Origin: an uncultured Amylibacter sp.
GTDB lineage: Bacteria; Pseudomonadota; Alphaproteobacteria; Rhodobacterales; Rhodobacteraceae
Reading direction: 5' to 3'
DNA: 12,428 nucleotides
Assembly (NCBI GenBank): GCA_937944065.1
Contig: CALDZS010000138.1
Span: 1-12,428, forward strand
Shown: positions 1 to 7,414 of the stretch, in pieces
How positions within the stretch are numbered: the first letter of the stretch is position 1
Layout: the number at the start of each line of letters is the position of its first letter
The notes under the pieces: generated by a model
Database searches by the model: none
Seen by the model: only the letters and a program-made list of their open reading frames with translations
Told to the model about the DNA's origin: nothing
Made by a program: the position numbers and the translations under genes

Positions 1-1
1 T

Positions 2-187
2 GGGCGACTAGGATTGGTTCCAAGGCGCTGGTCGTTCCTTGGCATACCGTTGCCAAAAACCTTTATCCCCGAGGGGAATACTTTTGAGCATGCAGAGGGC
101 GGCGAGTTCAACTTTGATGTAACAATAAAAGCGCCCATTATCGGGCATATCGTAGCCTATAAGGGCGTCTTGAACCAAACGGTCTAG
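2..187 (+). CDS. DUF4166-like protein, C-terminal fragment (5' end outside window)
   Basis: An open frame enters from the left edge and gives 61 codons before a TAG at 185-187. The visible residues include a basic/aromatic start (LVPRRWSFLGIPLPKTFIP), then EHAEGGEFNFDV, a central APIIGHIVAYKGVL and the end NQTV. The pattern of a GIPLP segment, an acidic F-x-FDV strand and a closing G-x-x-x-x-Y-x-G-x-L is what I recall of the C-terminus of DUF4166 proteins, found alone or fused to saccharopine-dehydrogenase-like/NAD(P)-binding domains. Its function is not established. The gene converges on the ornithine cyclodeaminase homologue and the stops share CTAG at 184-187. The family call is from memory of the pattern. 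That the frame is coding is more certain, because it ends cleanly beside the neighbouring stop. Confidence 0.65.
   Translation, partial: GRLGLVPRRWSFLGIPLPKTFIPEGNTFEHAEGGEFNFDVTIKAPIIGHIVAYKGVLNQTV
184..187. other. CTAG shared by two convergent stop codons
   Basis: The four bases CTAG give TAG on the plus strand (185-187, end of the DUF4166-like frame) and TAG on the minus strand (184-186, end of the cyclodeaminase homologue). The two genes therefore overlap by four bases with no room for a conventional intergenic terminator. Confidence 0.9.
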
Positions 188-1122
188 GCTAGATGTTTTT
201 GATACGCCAAAGACGCCAATGCCAAATCGCCCAAAGCATGACCGCGAAACACGAACGCCGTGCGATCAGCTGCGGCAGTGCGTCCTTCGACCTCGCCCAA
301 CACTAAATCACCAATGTCCCCGTGAATATCAGCGGGGTTCGCCAATTTGTTTGGTAACGCCGCCTCTTGTGCAACATCGTCAATGATCAACTTGTCCAAA
401 CCTGCAAAGCTGTCTTTCTTCCAAGGCACCGCCAAATCTGTAATAGCGGCAAAGCACCCTTGCTGCATCCAGCCAGCATCCAAAAACGGCTCTCCGCCAT
501 CCGTTGCGGTTATTGATGTCACCACGATATCTACGTCGTCGATGGCAGCCTTGGCCGTATCACATACCTCTGATCGCAGGCCAAGTTCATCTGCCACTCC
601 GCGCAGTAAATCTATGTTCAGTTGACCACGCCCAAACAGCTTGATCCGTTCCAGCGGGAACATCTGGGCAAACGCGCTGAGATGCGCGCGCGCCTGCACG
701 CCACACCCTATAAACCCGACACTTGCCGCATCTTTGCGCGCCAGCGATCGGGCGGCCAACGCGCTGAGACCTGCGGTGCGCAATGCAGTAATCCAATTAC
801 CATCCATAATCGCCAACGGCACGCCGGTTGTACCATTCAGCAAGGTGACCAAGCTGTTAATCTGCGGCAGACCATGTTCGGGATTGCGGGGGTTCAGAAC
901 CAGAGATTTCGTTGCTAAAAACGACGGATCATCCATCGCGGCAAGTGTCGCCATCATATAGCGCCCATCAGGCGGGGTAATAACGGCCTTAGGCGCGCTC
1001 CACACCGTGTTCTTGGCGGCACCTTTTATTAAGTGTTCCAAGCTTTGCATGACATCAAAGATATCGACACCAAGCGTGTCTAGCATCTGTTCAGACAGGT
1101 ACGGGATTGTTGGTGGCGCCAT
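184..1122 (-). CDS. Ornithine cyclodeaminase / mu-crystallin family protein
   Basis: The 312-residue product has the usual length for the ornithine cyclodeaminase/mu-crystallin family of NAD(P)-dependent enzymes. Family landmarks are TK at 71-72 (substrate-binding Lys), ALRTAG at 113-118 (Arg115), the Rossmann turn GFIGCGVQA at 136-144 and ITDL at 227-230 (Asp229). These match in spacing the Lys, Arg and catalytic Asp of Pseudomonas putida ornithine cyclodeaminase. The C-terminal FRGHALGDLA fits the family's closing helix. The start is supported by AAGGA nine bases upstream. The family also includes alanine dehydrogenases, ketimine/piperideine-2-carboxylate reductases and opine enzymes, so the substrate cannot be read from the sequence. 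Conversion of ornithine to proline plus ammonia is one option, made slightly more attractive by an arginase-like gene 8 kb away. It lies 60 bases downstream of the exported unknown protein and may be cotranscribed with it. Confidence 0.9.
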   Translation of the reverse strand: MAPPTIPYLSEQMLDTLGVDIFDVMQSLEHLIKGAAKNTVWSAPKAVITPPDGRYMMATLAAMDDPSFLATKSLVLNPRNPEHGLPQINSLVTLLNGTTGVPLAIMDGNWITALRTAGLSALAARSLARKDAASVGFIGCGVQARAHLSAFAQMFPLERIKLFGRGQLNIDLLRGVADELGLRSEVCDTAKAAIDDVDIVVTSITATDGGEPFLDAGWMQQGCFAAITDLAVPWKKDSFAGLDKLIIDDVAQEAALPNKLANPADIHGDIGDLVLGEVEGRTAAADRTAFVFRGHALGDLALASLAYQKHLA

Positions 1123-1143
1123 AAGCTTTGGTCCTTGTTAACT

Positions 1144-1155
1144 GCTTGGTCAAGC
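1144..1155. repeat. Short inverted repeat before the cyclodeaminase homologue
   Basis: GCTTG-GT-CAAGC is a perfect 5-bp inverted repeat with a 2-base centre. It lies in the 60-bp gap between the exported unknown protein and the cyclodeaminase start, 21 bases upstream of that start. A dimeric regulator could bind it, but no partner is known and short palindromes arise by chance. The same gap carries two copies of CGCGATT (1159-1165 and 1171-1177) in direct orientation. Confidence 0.3.
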
Positions 1156-1182
1156 TTACGCGATTCTCAACGCGATTGGCGA

Positions 1183-2154
1183 TTATTGTTTCATCGCCCG
1201 CAGTGCTGCGTTGTAGTAGTATTTCCCAGACAACCAAGCGTTAACATCTGTTTTGATATCAGGCACGATCAAGGACACCGACGATGTACCCTGCGTCGCG
1301 ATGAACGTCACAAATTCTCTACCCTGTTCGGATTTTGCTGCAAAAACGGTCTCATTAGGTTGATCACGGATGACCCGTAGGGTCAGTTTCGCCGAAACGA
1401 GTTCCGCCTCGAATACCTTGCGGTTTTCTGCGTGATCCGATGCCAGCTCTGTCTTTACGGTCATTACGATCGCGCTAATTTCGTCCAAGCCAGCGTTGGT
1501 GACGATCACGCCTTTTATGCCATCGGTATCGATTGGGGTGGCGGTAAAGCTTTCATTAATGTTGATCGTTTTTGATCCCAGTGACACCTCTTTGGTCGGC
1601 TCTAGCATTCCCCAAGCTGATCCTGGTATCTGCATGTTGGCCACCGCCGATTTCACCAACGCAGCCGAACTTGAGGTTTTACTTTGGATGAAATACCCAC
1701 GGTCGCCTGCGAATGCGACAGCAACGGTAACTGGTTGCTCTGGGTATTTGGGCAAGACATACTGGCCGACACCAAATATGATACCATTTTTGTTCTTAAT
1801 CAGCTGTAAACCTTGGGCTTTTACGCCCAAAGCAACTGAATATGCGATCAACCAATCGGTGTGATTTGCCGTTATGTTCATCTGAAAACCAGTGACAATT
1901 GCAGACAAGGTATTGTATTTTATGGTGGCAATTTCCTTGCCATCGAGAAAGAATTTGTTGGCCGCGCCACCGTCGGTGGGAACATTAATTACAATGTTTT
2001 CAGCAGGCAGGATAAAATTGACGCCTGGTGCGACGTCGGTATATTTCTTCATCGCTAAATCAGTGGCTGTTTGTGCCGATGCCGACAATCCCATCAACAA
2101 CACAATACAAAAAGAAATTGTTGCGATTGTCTTGGGAAATTGAGCGAGCATCAT
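1183..2154 (-). CDS. Exported (periplasmic) protein of unknown function
   Basis: I do not recognise this 323-residue protein. I place the start at the first of two adjacent ATGs (2154) because GGAG lies seven bases upstream; the open frame continues further 5' only by overlapping hemE. Residues 1-27 form a signal peptide: a short charged start with Lys8, a hydrophobic core (IATISFCIVLLMGL) and a likely signal peptidase I site after ASA (25-27). The only cysteine is in the signal peptide core and there is no lipobox, so a soluble periplasmic protein is likely. The mature part is rich in Val, Thr, Asn and Lys, suggests mostly beta strands, and has no transmembrane segment. It begins 22 bases after the hemE stop, so cotranscription with hemE is likely. 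A heme-related role would be guesswork. Confidence 0.85.
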   Translation of the reverse strand: MMLAQFPKTIATISFCIVLLMGLSASAQTATDLAMKKYTDVAPGVNFILPAENIVINVPTDGGAANKFFLDGKEIATIKYNTLSAIVTGFQMNITANHTDWLIAYSVALGVKAQGLQLIKNKNGIIFGVGQYVLPKYPEQPVTVAVAFAGDRGYFIQSKTSSSAALVKSAVANMQIPGSAWGMLEPTKEVSLGSKTININESFTATPIDTDGIKGVIVTNAGLDEISAIVMTVKTELASDHAENRKVFEAELVSAKLTLRVIRDQPNETVFAAKSEQGREFVTFIATQGTSSVSLIVPDIKTDVNAWLSGKYYYNAALRAMKQ

Positions 2155-2161
2155 AAGAAAT

Positions 2162-2165
2162 CTCC
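2162..2165 (-). promoter_or_regulatory. Ribosome binding site fixing the start of the exported unknown protein
   Basis: GGAG on the minus strand, seven bases before the ATG at 2154, inside the 22-base gap after hemE. It favours this start over the longer in-frame reading that overlaps hemE, and the resulting N-terminus is a clean signal peptide. Confidence 0.7.
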
Positions 2166-2176
2166 GTTCACAACAG

Positions 2177-3214
2177 TTACGACCGAAGGGCGTCAACCAT
2201 TCGACTGACATTATCGGGATCCGCGTCTGGCGTAATACCATGGCCCAGATTGAAAATATGGGGGCCACCAGCAAAAGCCGCCTTGATCCGCTTGGTTTCA
2301 GAAACCAGCTTTTCGCCACCTGATACCAACAGGCTTTGGTCCAAGTTTCCTTGAACGCAAGTTATCGATTGCAAGTTCTCGACCGCCCAATCCGCGTCAA
2401 CATCCGCGCCAATGGCAACGGCGTCAATCTCTGTTGTTTTTGTATAGTTTAGAATGCCCTCATTCGAAGTCCCGCGCGGGAAACCAATGATTTTTACATG
2501 CGGATATTCTTCGCGCAGAACAGAAACGATGCGCGCCGTTGGGCGTGTGGCATATTTGGCGAACTGAAATCCAGAAAGAACACCGGCCCAGCTGTCGAAA
2601 ATTTTGACAACTTCTGCGCCAGCTTTGATCTGTTCAACCAAATATTGAATTGTTGCTTCGGTAATCAGTTCAATTAGCGCGTCAAATACCGCGGGCTTTT
2701 CGTTCATCAACGCTAAGGCAGGCGCTTGATCCGGCGTACCCCGCCCTGCAATCATATATGTTGCGACCGTCCAAGGTGCGCCAGCGAACCCGATCAATGC
2801 GGTTTCAGGCGGCAAAGCTTCGCGCAGGTTACGCACGGTTTGGTAGATCGGCGACAGGGTTTCGTGGACATCATCCGCATCGCTCAGTTTGTTAAAATCT
2901 GCTTTCGATGTGATTGTCGAAAGGCGCGGCCCTTCACCAGTCACAAACCATAGGTCGGCCCCTAAAGCCTGCGGGATCAGCAAGATGTCGGCAAACAGAA
3001 TGGCAGCATCGAACCCATAGCGTCTAATAGGCTGCAACGTCACTTCGGTCGCCAGCTCTGGGTTATAGCAAAGTTTCAGAAAATCACCTGCTTTGGCACG
3101 TGTTTCGCGGTACTCGGGCAGATATCGTCCAGCTTGGCGCATCATCCAGACAGGTGGCGTTTCCAGCGTTTCGCCCGATAGGGCCCGAATTAGTAGTTTG
3201 TCAGCAGTATCCAT
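2177..3214 (-). CDS. hemE: Uroporphyrinogen decarboxylase
   Basis: This cytosolic enzyme removes four carboxyl groups from uroporphyrinogen III to give coproporphyrinogen III in heme biosynthesis. At 345 residues it is full length. The first family signature is [17 protein letters not shown] (20-36), with the two substrate-binding arginines at 26 and 30. FADIL follows with the key Asp at 76. The second signature [12 protein letters not shown] (142-153) carries the conserved Tyr153. FDSWAG (206-211) supplies Ser208, and FNLGHGI (321-327) supplies His325. Each has a counterpart in human UROD (Arg37, Arg41, Asp86, Tyr164, Ser219, His339), so the active site looks intact. It is the first gene of a minus-strand run and starts about 115 bases from the divergent tRNA-Leu. 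In several alphaproteobacteria hemE lies close to the replication origin, which fits the parS site seen further on. Confidence 0.98.
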   Translation of the reverse strand: MDTADKLLIRALSGETLETPPVWMMRQAGRYLPEYRETRAKAGDFLKLCYNPELATEVTLQPIRRYGFDAAILFADILLIPQALGADLWFVTGEGPRLSTITSKADFNKLSDADDVHETLSPIYQTVRNLREALPPETALIGFAGAPWTVATYMIAGRGTPDQAPALALMNEKPAVFDALIELITEATIQYLVEQIKAGAEVVKIFDSWAGVLSGFQFAKYATRPTARIVSVLREEYPHVKIIGFPRGTSNEGILNYTKTTEIDAVAIGADVDADWAVENLQSITCVQGNLDQSLLVSGGEKLVSETKRIKAAFAGGPHIFNLGHGITPDADPDNVSRMVDALRS

Positions 3215-3311
3215 GCCCCACTTCTATCTGGCAATCCGCTGGGGTGAAAGCGCATAGTTTTCTACACTTTTCATGGTTTACAAATCACCGACAAAAACGC
3301 ATGTTCGCGCC

Positions 3312-3329
3312 CGAAGGCTTTGGCCTTCG
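3312..3329. repeat. Hairpin immediately upstream of tRNA-Leu
   Basis: CGAAGGC-TTTG-GCCTTCG is a perfect 7-bp stem with a 4-base loop, ending one base before the first base of the tRNA. No T-run follows on either strand, so it is a poor intrinsic terminator. It could affect 5' processing of the tRNA precursor or be a chance palindrome. GCCC at 3309-3312 could also pair with GGGC at 3333-3336 in the acceptor strand, as an alternative fold. Confidence 0.45.
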
Positions 3330-3330
3330 T

Positions 3331-3416
3331 GCGGGCGTGGTGGAATGGTAGACACGCCAGACTTAAAATCTGTTGGGCGAATGCCCGTGGGGGTTCAAGT
3401 CCCCCCGCCCGCACCA
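3331..3416 (+). tRNA. tRNA-Leu (anticodon UAA)
   Basis: The acceptor stem pairs GCGGGCG (3331-3337) with CGCCCGC (3406-3412), followed by discriminator A and an encoded CCA (3414-3416). The D-arm region contains the tRNA-Leu-type TGGAATGGTAGACAC. The anticodon loop is CTTAAAA (3362-3368) with UAA at 3364-3366, flanked by CAGA/TCTG. A long variable arm (GGGCGAATGCCC) marks a class II tRNA, and GGTTCAAGTCC forms the T-arm. It decodes UUA and, through wobble, UUG codons. The total of 86 bases including CCA is normal for tRNA-Leu. No copy of its 3' end is seen elsewhere in the window, so there is no sign of an integrated element using it as an attachment site. Confidence 0.97.
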
Positions 3417-3474
3417 CACAGTCGCGTTAATTTTCTCGCGTGACATCCTCGTAGCAAAAGAGTTTTATACAGAC

Positions 3475-4479
3475 ATGAGCGATCACATAAAACTCAAAGA
3501 CGTGGCCTTGGCCGCAGGTGTCAGCGAGATGACAGCGTCACGTGCCTTGCGAAATGCAGCAGATGTGTCCGCTGCCACTCGGAAAAAAGTAATCCAATCA
3601 GCATCAAAACTGGGCTATGTCCCTAACCGGATCGCTGGCGCGCTAGCATCCAACAAAGTAAATTTGGTCGGCGTGGTGATTCCATCGGTCAAAAGCTATG
3701 TCTTTTCCGAGGTTTTGGACGGTATTTCAACCGCGCTGAAACCCACCAATCTACGCCCGGTGTTCGGCCTATCCGACTATGATCTAGACACCGAAGAAGA
3801 GGTTATTCGCGACATGTTGGCGTGGCGCCCTGCGGGGTTGATCGTGGCAGGGTTGGAGCATTCTGAAGGTGCACAAAAAATGTTGCATAATATGGATGCA
3901 CCGCTTGTCGAAATTATGGACGTCGATGGCGACCCAATTGATTCCTGTGTGGGAATTTCCCACTATCGCGCAGGATACGAAATGGCACAAGCAATCTTGG
4001 TTAAAGGGCACCGCAAGATTGGGTTTTTAGGAACCAAGATGAGCAGTGATTTCCGCGCATCAAAACGGTTGAATGGCTTCGTGGACGGGCTGAAGACCAA
4101 GGATGTTACCTTGGTTGATCAAGAGCTGTATTCATCGGGATCAAGTGTGGAAAAAGGCAAAGCGTCAACCGCAGCCATGTTGTCACGTCATGCCGATTTG
4201 GATTGCATCTACTGTTCCACAGATGTGATTGCGATGGGGGCTGTGATGCATTGCTTGGATGCGGGAATTTCAATTCCAGATCAGCTGGCAATTGCTGGAT
4301 TCAATGCCTTGTCTATGGCGTCCGGACTGCCAGTAGAACTGACGAGCACGGACAGCCTACGGTATGAAATCGGTACAAAAGCAGCAGAATTAATTCTGGC
4401 TAGAAACGAGCCTAAGGCGGACAATTCTGCACGAATAATTGCGCTGGAAAGTTCTGTTAGGTTGGGCGGAAGTATCTAG
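3475..4479 (+). CDS. LacI-family transcriptional regulator, GntR (gluconate repressor)-like subgroup
   Basis: The 334-residue protein has the normal LacI length. An N-terminal helix-turn-helix LKDVALAAGVSEMTASRALR (7-26) precedes the hinge LGYVPNRIAGALAS (46-59), and a periplasmic-binding-like sensor domain fills the rest. Along the sensor domain it resembles E. coli gluconate repressor GntR as I remember it: VFSEVLDGI, VEIMDVDG, VGISHYRAGYEMA, ILVKGHRKIGFLG, CSTDVIAMGA, AIAGFNA and the closing LGGSI. A sugar-acid effector is therefore a reasonable guess, not a proven one. I chose the ATG at 3475 because the longer in-frame reading would run through the 3' part of the tRNA. Upstream pairing with 16S rRNA is weak (AAAGAG, 12 bases away). 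No sugar or sugar-acid gene lies beside it, so it acts either on distant promoters or on itself. Confidence 0.92.
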   Translation: MSDHIKLKDVALAAGVSEMTASRALRNAADVSAATRKKVIQSASKLGYVPNRIAGALASNKVNLVGVVIPSVKSYVFSEVLDGISTALKPTNLRPVFGLSDYDLDTEEEVIRDMLAWRPAGLIVAGLEHSEGAQKMLHNMDAPLVEIMDVDGDPIDSCVGISHYRAGYEMAQAILVKGHRKIGFLGTKMSSDFRASKRLNGFVDGLKTKDVTLVDQELYSSGSSVEKGKASTAAMLSRHADLDCIYCSTDVIAMGAVMHCLDAGISIPDQLAIAGFNALSMASGLPVELTSTDSLRYEIGTKAAELILARNEPKADNSARIIALESSVRLGGSI

Positions 4480-4503
4480 ATCGCGTAGCAGCGATGCACT
4501 TTT
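4480..4503. terminator. Weak stem-loop between the convergent lacI-type gene and hemF
   Basis: ATCGC (4480-4484) and GCGAT (4491-4495) can form a 5-bp stem around GTAGCA, followed by GCAC and TTTT at 4500-4503. It sits in the 33-base gap between two convergent stops, where a terminator is expected, but the stem is short and the T-run is brief and displaced. Confidence 0.3.
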
Positions 4504-4512
4504 GACCTTGCC

Positions 4513-5394
4513 CTAATACCATTTGGCAACGGGCGGCAAGCTCATCAGAACAGCACTCGGATCATGGCCTGATTGCAGGCCGAAATGTGTGCCGCGATCA
4601 TAAACCAGATTAAATTCGGCGTACCGACCCCTTTTCTGCAATTGGATCTCCCGATCTTCTTCTGTCCAAGTTTCGTCCCGACGCAACCGCGTGATCGGTA
4701 AGAACGCGTCCAAAAACGCGCGGCCGACATCTTGGGTGAAATCAAAGTCTGCGTCCCAGTTTTGGGTATCTAGATCATCATAAAAGATACCGCCGACACC
4801 ACGTGCGATACCCCAATGTTTGATCATGAAATATTCGTCGGCCCATTCCTTGAATTTGGGATAGTATTCCGCGGAATGTTTATTGCACGCATCTTCCAAC
4901 ACTTTGTGAAAGAATGCGGTGTCTTCATCAACTTCGATCATCGGGTTCAGATCAGCGCCACCACCGAACCAACTGGCGTGCGGGGTCCAAAACATTCGTG
5001 TATTCATGTGCACCGCAGGGCATTTTGGGCTGTTCATATGTGCCACCAGCGATATGCCAGAAGCCCAAAATGGACTATCCGTATCCAGTTGAATATCTTT
5101 GCGCGCAGCCATCGCGGCCTGTGCCTGCGGGCTGAGCGTTCCGTGAACAGTCGAGATATTTACACCGACCTTTTCAAACAGCCGCCCGCCGCGCATAACG
5201 GACATCAAACCACCGCCGCCTTTGCCGCCATCTCGCTTTGTTTCAGTCAACTCGAACCGTCCAGCCGGCAGGTCGGCAAAAGGCCCGCTAACTTGTTCAT
5301 CCTCTAGCTTTTCAAACGCATCGCAAATTTGGTTCCGCAAGTCGCTGAACCAAGCGCTCGCCGTTTGTTTTTTTGGGTCATTCATATCTGTCAT
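4513..5394 (-). CDS. hemF: Oxygen-dependent coproporphyrinogen III oxidase
   Basis: This enzyme oxidatively decarboxylates coproporphyrinogen III to protoporphyrinogen IX using O2, the step after HemE. With the start at 5394 it has 293 residues, normal for HemF. Landmarks are FEKVGVN (73-79), AHMNSP with His119, VHMNTRMFW with His129, WFGGGADLNP (142-151), His163, KHWGIARGVGGIF with His193, and the C-terminal block YAEFNLVYDRGTHFGLQSG (258-276) ending in LMSLPPVAKWY. The four histidines match in order the conserved ones of E. coli HemF (96, 106, 145, 175). The frame stays open to an ATG at 5451, but the family starts nearer MTDMND. ATGs at 5394 and 5385 are both possible, and a GGTGG lies immediately before the first. 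It is divergent from the transporter gene, with a 105-base shared promoter region. Confidence 0.97.
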   Translation of the reverse strand: MTDMNDPKKQTASAWFSDLRNQICDAFEKLEDEQVSGPFADLPAGRFELTETKRDGGKGGGGLMSVMRGGRLFEKVGVNISTVHGTLSPQAQAAMAARKDIQLDTDSPFWASGISLVAHMNSPKCPAVHMNTRMFWTPHASWFGGGADLNPMIEVDEDTAFFHKVLEDACNKHSAEYYPKFKEWADEYFMIKHWGIARGVGGIFYDDLDTQNWDADFDFTQDVGRAFLDAFLPITRLRRDETWTEEDREIQLQKRGRYAEFNLVYDRGTHFGLQSGHDPSAVLMSLPPVAKWY

Positions 5395-5499
5395 GCCACC
5401 GATCTTAGCAACAGAAAAGACACCTCGCCAGCCCTTGATCGTCGATTGCATCTTATTGTCGCGGCTCGTAGCTTGGCCAAGTTGGCGAAAGGAATCATT
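5395..5499. promoter_or_regulatory. Divergent promoter region, hemF / DMT transporter
   Basis: These 105 bases separate the two divergent starts and must hold at least one promoter. I see no convincing -35/-10 pair for either direction. A perfect 10-bp palindrome CTTGGCCAAG lies at 5472-5481, 18 bases before the transporter start. A TTGAT half-site at 5433-5437 recalls half of an FNR-type box but lacks its partner. Confidence 0.4.
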
Positions 5500-6384
5500 A
5501 TGGCCAAAACGCCCCTCGAAGACATCGATAACGTCAAAGGTATGGGTTGGGCATTTGGTTCGGTTCTAACGGCCAGTGCAATGACTTTGGGCATTCGCAT
5601 ATTATCCGAAACGATGGACAGCCGCATGATTGTGTTCTGGCGTTTTGCCATCACGACCGCCGCAGTTTTGATCGCCATAGCCGTTTTCAAGAAATTGCGC
5701 GATGATTTGCATTTTTCCAACCCAAAGGAACATTTGTTACGGGGTGTATTGATTGGAATTGCGACCCATCTTGGGTTCTATGCCATCACTCAAATTCCCT
5801 TGGCAACGGTCTCTGTGTTGTTTTTCACCGCCCCAATATTTGCCACCATCATGAGCGTTATAATCCATGGCGAGGCTATTGGACCACGACGCATCGGTGC
5901 TATTTTATTGGGTTTTATAGGCGCCATAGTCATTTTACGCCCAGGCACGACCGAACTGGAATGGGGCGTGATCGCGGCACTTGCATCATCACTGACATTC
6001 GCAGGTGCACTGACAATGTCGCGGCATTTGTCCAAAGTGGATGGATCGTTCTCGACCCTAATTTCGGCGAATGTGATCTCTTTGGTGATGAGCATTCCTT
6101 TGATCGTCCCGATATATGAAGCACCCAGTGGTAGTTTCGCTTGGTTCTGGGTATTAGCCTTGGTTGTCCTTGGCTATGGACGTCAAATCGCTGACATTAA
6201 GTCGTATACTTTGGCAGAGGCCGCGGTCATCGCCCCAATATCATATCTGCGCTTGGTGTTCTTGGGATTGGCAGGGTTCTTGATGTATGCAGAGGTTCCA
6301 GATCGCTATACGATCATTGGGGCCGTCGTCATCATCGCAGCATCGCTGTATATTGCGCAACGAGAGGCGCAGTTAAAAACCTAG
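5500..6384 (+). CDS. EamA/DMT-superfamily inner-membrane transporter
   Basis: The 294-residue protein is very hydrophobic and reads as about ten transmembrane helices in two EamA-type halves, the usual build of drug/metabolite transporter superfamily permeases. The first half includes an early [20 protein letters not shown] segment, [20 protein letters not shown] (the FWRF motif is typical) and [18 protein letters not shown]. The second half includes [37 protein letters not shown], a segment ending [10 protein letters not shown], and [16 protein letters not shown]. The start at 5500 is supported by AAAGGA six bases upstream; the open frame runs further 5' but only into hemF. The substrate is unknown, since the family covers amino acids, nucleotide sugars, metabolites and drugs. 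Being divergent from hemF does not show a link to heme. The stop overlaps the recR stop in CTAG. Confidence 0.93.
   Translation: MAKTPLEDIDNVKGMGWAFGSVLTASAMTLGIRILSETMDSRMIVFWRFAITTAAVLIAIAVFKKLRDDLHFSNPKEHLLRGVLIGIATHLGFYAITQIPLATVSVLFFTAPIFATIMSVIIHGEAIGPRRIGAILLGFIGAIVILRPGTTELEWGVIAALASSLTFAGALTMSRHLSKVDGSFSTLISANVISLVMSIPLIVPIYEAPSGSFAWFWVLALVVLGYGRQIADIKSYTLAEAAVIAPISYLRLVFLGLAGFLMYAEVPDRYTIIGAVVIIAASLYIAQREAQLKT
6381..6384. other. CTAG shared by two convergent stop codons (second case)
   Basis: The transporter gene ends with TAG at 6382-6384 and recR ends with TAG read from 6383-6381 on the other strand. This is the same four-base arrangement as at 184-187. Confidence 0.95.
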
Positions 6385-6980
6385 ACTGCCTTGCGGGCAT
6401 TCAACGCGGCTGTGATTGTGCCGTCGTCCAGATAGTCCAGCTCGCCACCAATCGGCACGCCTTGCGCTAAAGAGGTGATAGCAACCTCGCCACCCTCCAG
6501 TTGGTCGGCAATGTAATGTGCGGTTGTTTGACCGTCCACCGTAGCATTCAACGCCAAAATCACCTCGGTAATTTTTTCGTCTGCAACACGGGCAACTAGA
6601 TGCGGAATACGTAATTCTTCGGGCCCGACACGATCTAGCGCAGACAAGACCCCACCCAACACATGATACCTGCCTTTAAAGACATTGCTGCGTTCCATAG
6701 CCCACAAATCAGACACGTCTTCGACCACGCAGATTTGGCCGTTGGCACGGCGTCCGTCCATACAGACATCGCATTCGTCCAAGGTACCTATGTTGCCACA
6801 TGTAGAGCATTCGCGTGCAGTTTGCGCGACGGTGAACAAACTGTCCGCCAGTGGCGACAACAGGATGTCACGTTTCTTGATCAGATGCAGAACCGCACGG
6901 CGTGCAGACCGTGGCCCCAGCCCCGGCAGTTTCGCCATTAACTGAATTAAGACATCAATATCTTTGCTGCTGCGATTCAT
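6381..6980 (-). CDS. recR: Recombination mediator protein RecR
   Basis: RecR works with RecF and RecO to load RecA at single-stranded gaps and acts as a DNA clamp. The 199-residue product is full length. A helix-hairpin-helix region near the N-terminus contains [20 protein letters not shown] (14-33). A four-cysteine zinc finger follows (Cys58, Cys61, Cys70, Cys73), then the Toprim domain starting at [14 protein letters not shown] (84-97), and the C-terminal [18 protein letters not shown] end. It starts seven bases after the stop of ybaB/ebfC with no clear ribosome binding site of its own, so translation is probably coupled to the upstream gene. The dnaX-ybaB-recR order is widespread in bacteria. 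Confidence 0.98.
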   Translation of the reverse strand: MNRSSKDIDVLIQLMAKLPGLGPRSARRAVLHLIKKRDILLSPLADSLFTVAQTARECSTCGNIGTLDECDVCMDGRRANGQICVVEDVSDLWAMERSNVFKGRYHVLGGVLSALDRVGPEELRIPHLVARVADEKITEVILALNATVDGQTTAHYIADQLEGGEVAITSLAQGVPIGGELDYLDDGTITAALNARKAV

Positions 6981-6987
6981 ATGTTTT

Positions 6988-7323
6988 TTAGAACGGGAGC
7001 TTCATGCCCTCAGGCAAGTTCATCCCTTGGGTGACTTTACCCATTTCCTCTTGGCTTTTGGTCGCCGCTTTGATCTGACCATCTTTGATCGCGGCCACGA
7101 TCAAATCTTCGACGACTTCTTTGTCGTCAGGATTAAACAAAGTTGGATCGACCTCTAATCCCACAACGTTGCCCTTGGCTGTGACGCGCACTTTGACCAT
7201 TCCAGCCCCTGCTTCGCCAACAACCTCGATTTCATCAAGTTTCGCTTGCGCGTCTTCCATTTTGGATTGCATTTCTTTGGCTTGTTTCATCAAGCCGGCC
7301 ATGTCTCCTAGACCTTTAAACAT
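6988..7323 (-). CDS. ybaB: YbaB/EbfC family nucleoid-associated DNA-binding protein
   Basis: This is a small dimeric DNA-binding protein that associates with the nucleoid. With the start at 7323 it has 111 residues, normal for the family. It opens [19 protein letters not shown], followed by a heptad-like alpha-helical stretch to about residue 32. A central beta segment carries [20 protein letters not shown] (41-60), and the end is the typical [20 protein letters not shown] six bases upstream selects this ATG over an upstream in-frame ATG at 7350. It lies between dnaX and recR, where it may act with the clamp loader or RecR, though that coupling is inferred from conserved gene order. Confidence 0.96.
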   Translation of the reverse strand: MFKGLGDMAGLMKQAKEMQSKMEDAQAKLDEIEVVGEAGAGMVKVRVTAKGNVVGLEVDPTLFNPDDKEVVEDLIVAAIKDGQIKAATKSQEEMGKVTQGMNLPEGMKLPF

Positions 7324-7329
7324 GTCATA

Positions 7330-7333
7330 CTCC
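7330..7333 (-). promoter_or_regulatory. Ribosome binding site fixing the ybaB/ebfC start
   Basis: GGAG on the minus strand, six bases before the ATG at 7323. The alternative start at 7350 would add nine residues (MKYETAEYD) that are not typical of the family. Confidence 0.7.
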
Positions 7334-7414
7334 GCAGTTTCATATTTCAAAACTATCTAACCATTGACCGGATAAAGAACAAGAACCTGTTCATTCTTCT
7401 CGGCAAAACCAACA

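Noticed and set aside
3215..3330. Replication origin next to hemE, as in some alphaproteobacteria
   Set aside because: No cluster of DnaA boxes or AT-rich unwinding region is visible in this short gap. A single TTATACAGA nearby is not enough.
3421..3444. Stem-loop GTCGCG...CGCGTGAC after tRNA-Leu as a terminator
   Set aside because: The stem is broken by a 2-base bulge and no T-run follows. The Ts lie in the loop.
3373..3474. N-terminal extension of the LacI-family gene
   Set aside because: It would translate the 3' half of the tRNA-Leu. The family N-terminus begins at the ATG at 3475.
5433..5446. FNR/FnrL-type box upstream of hemF
   Set aside because: Only one half-site (TTGAT) is present. 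The other half does not match ATCAA at the required spacing.
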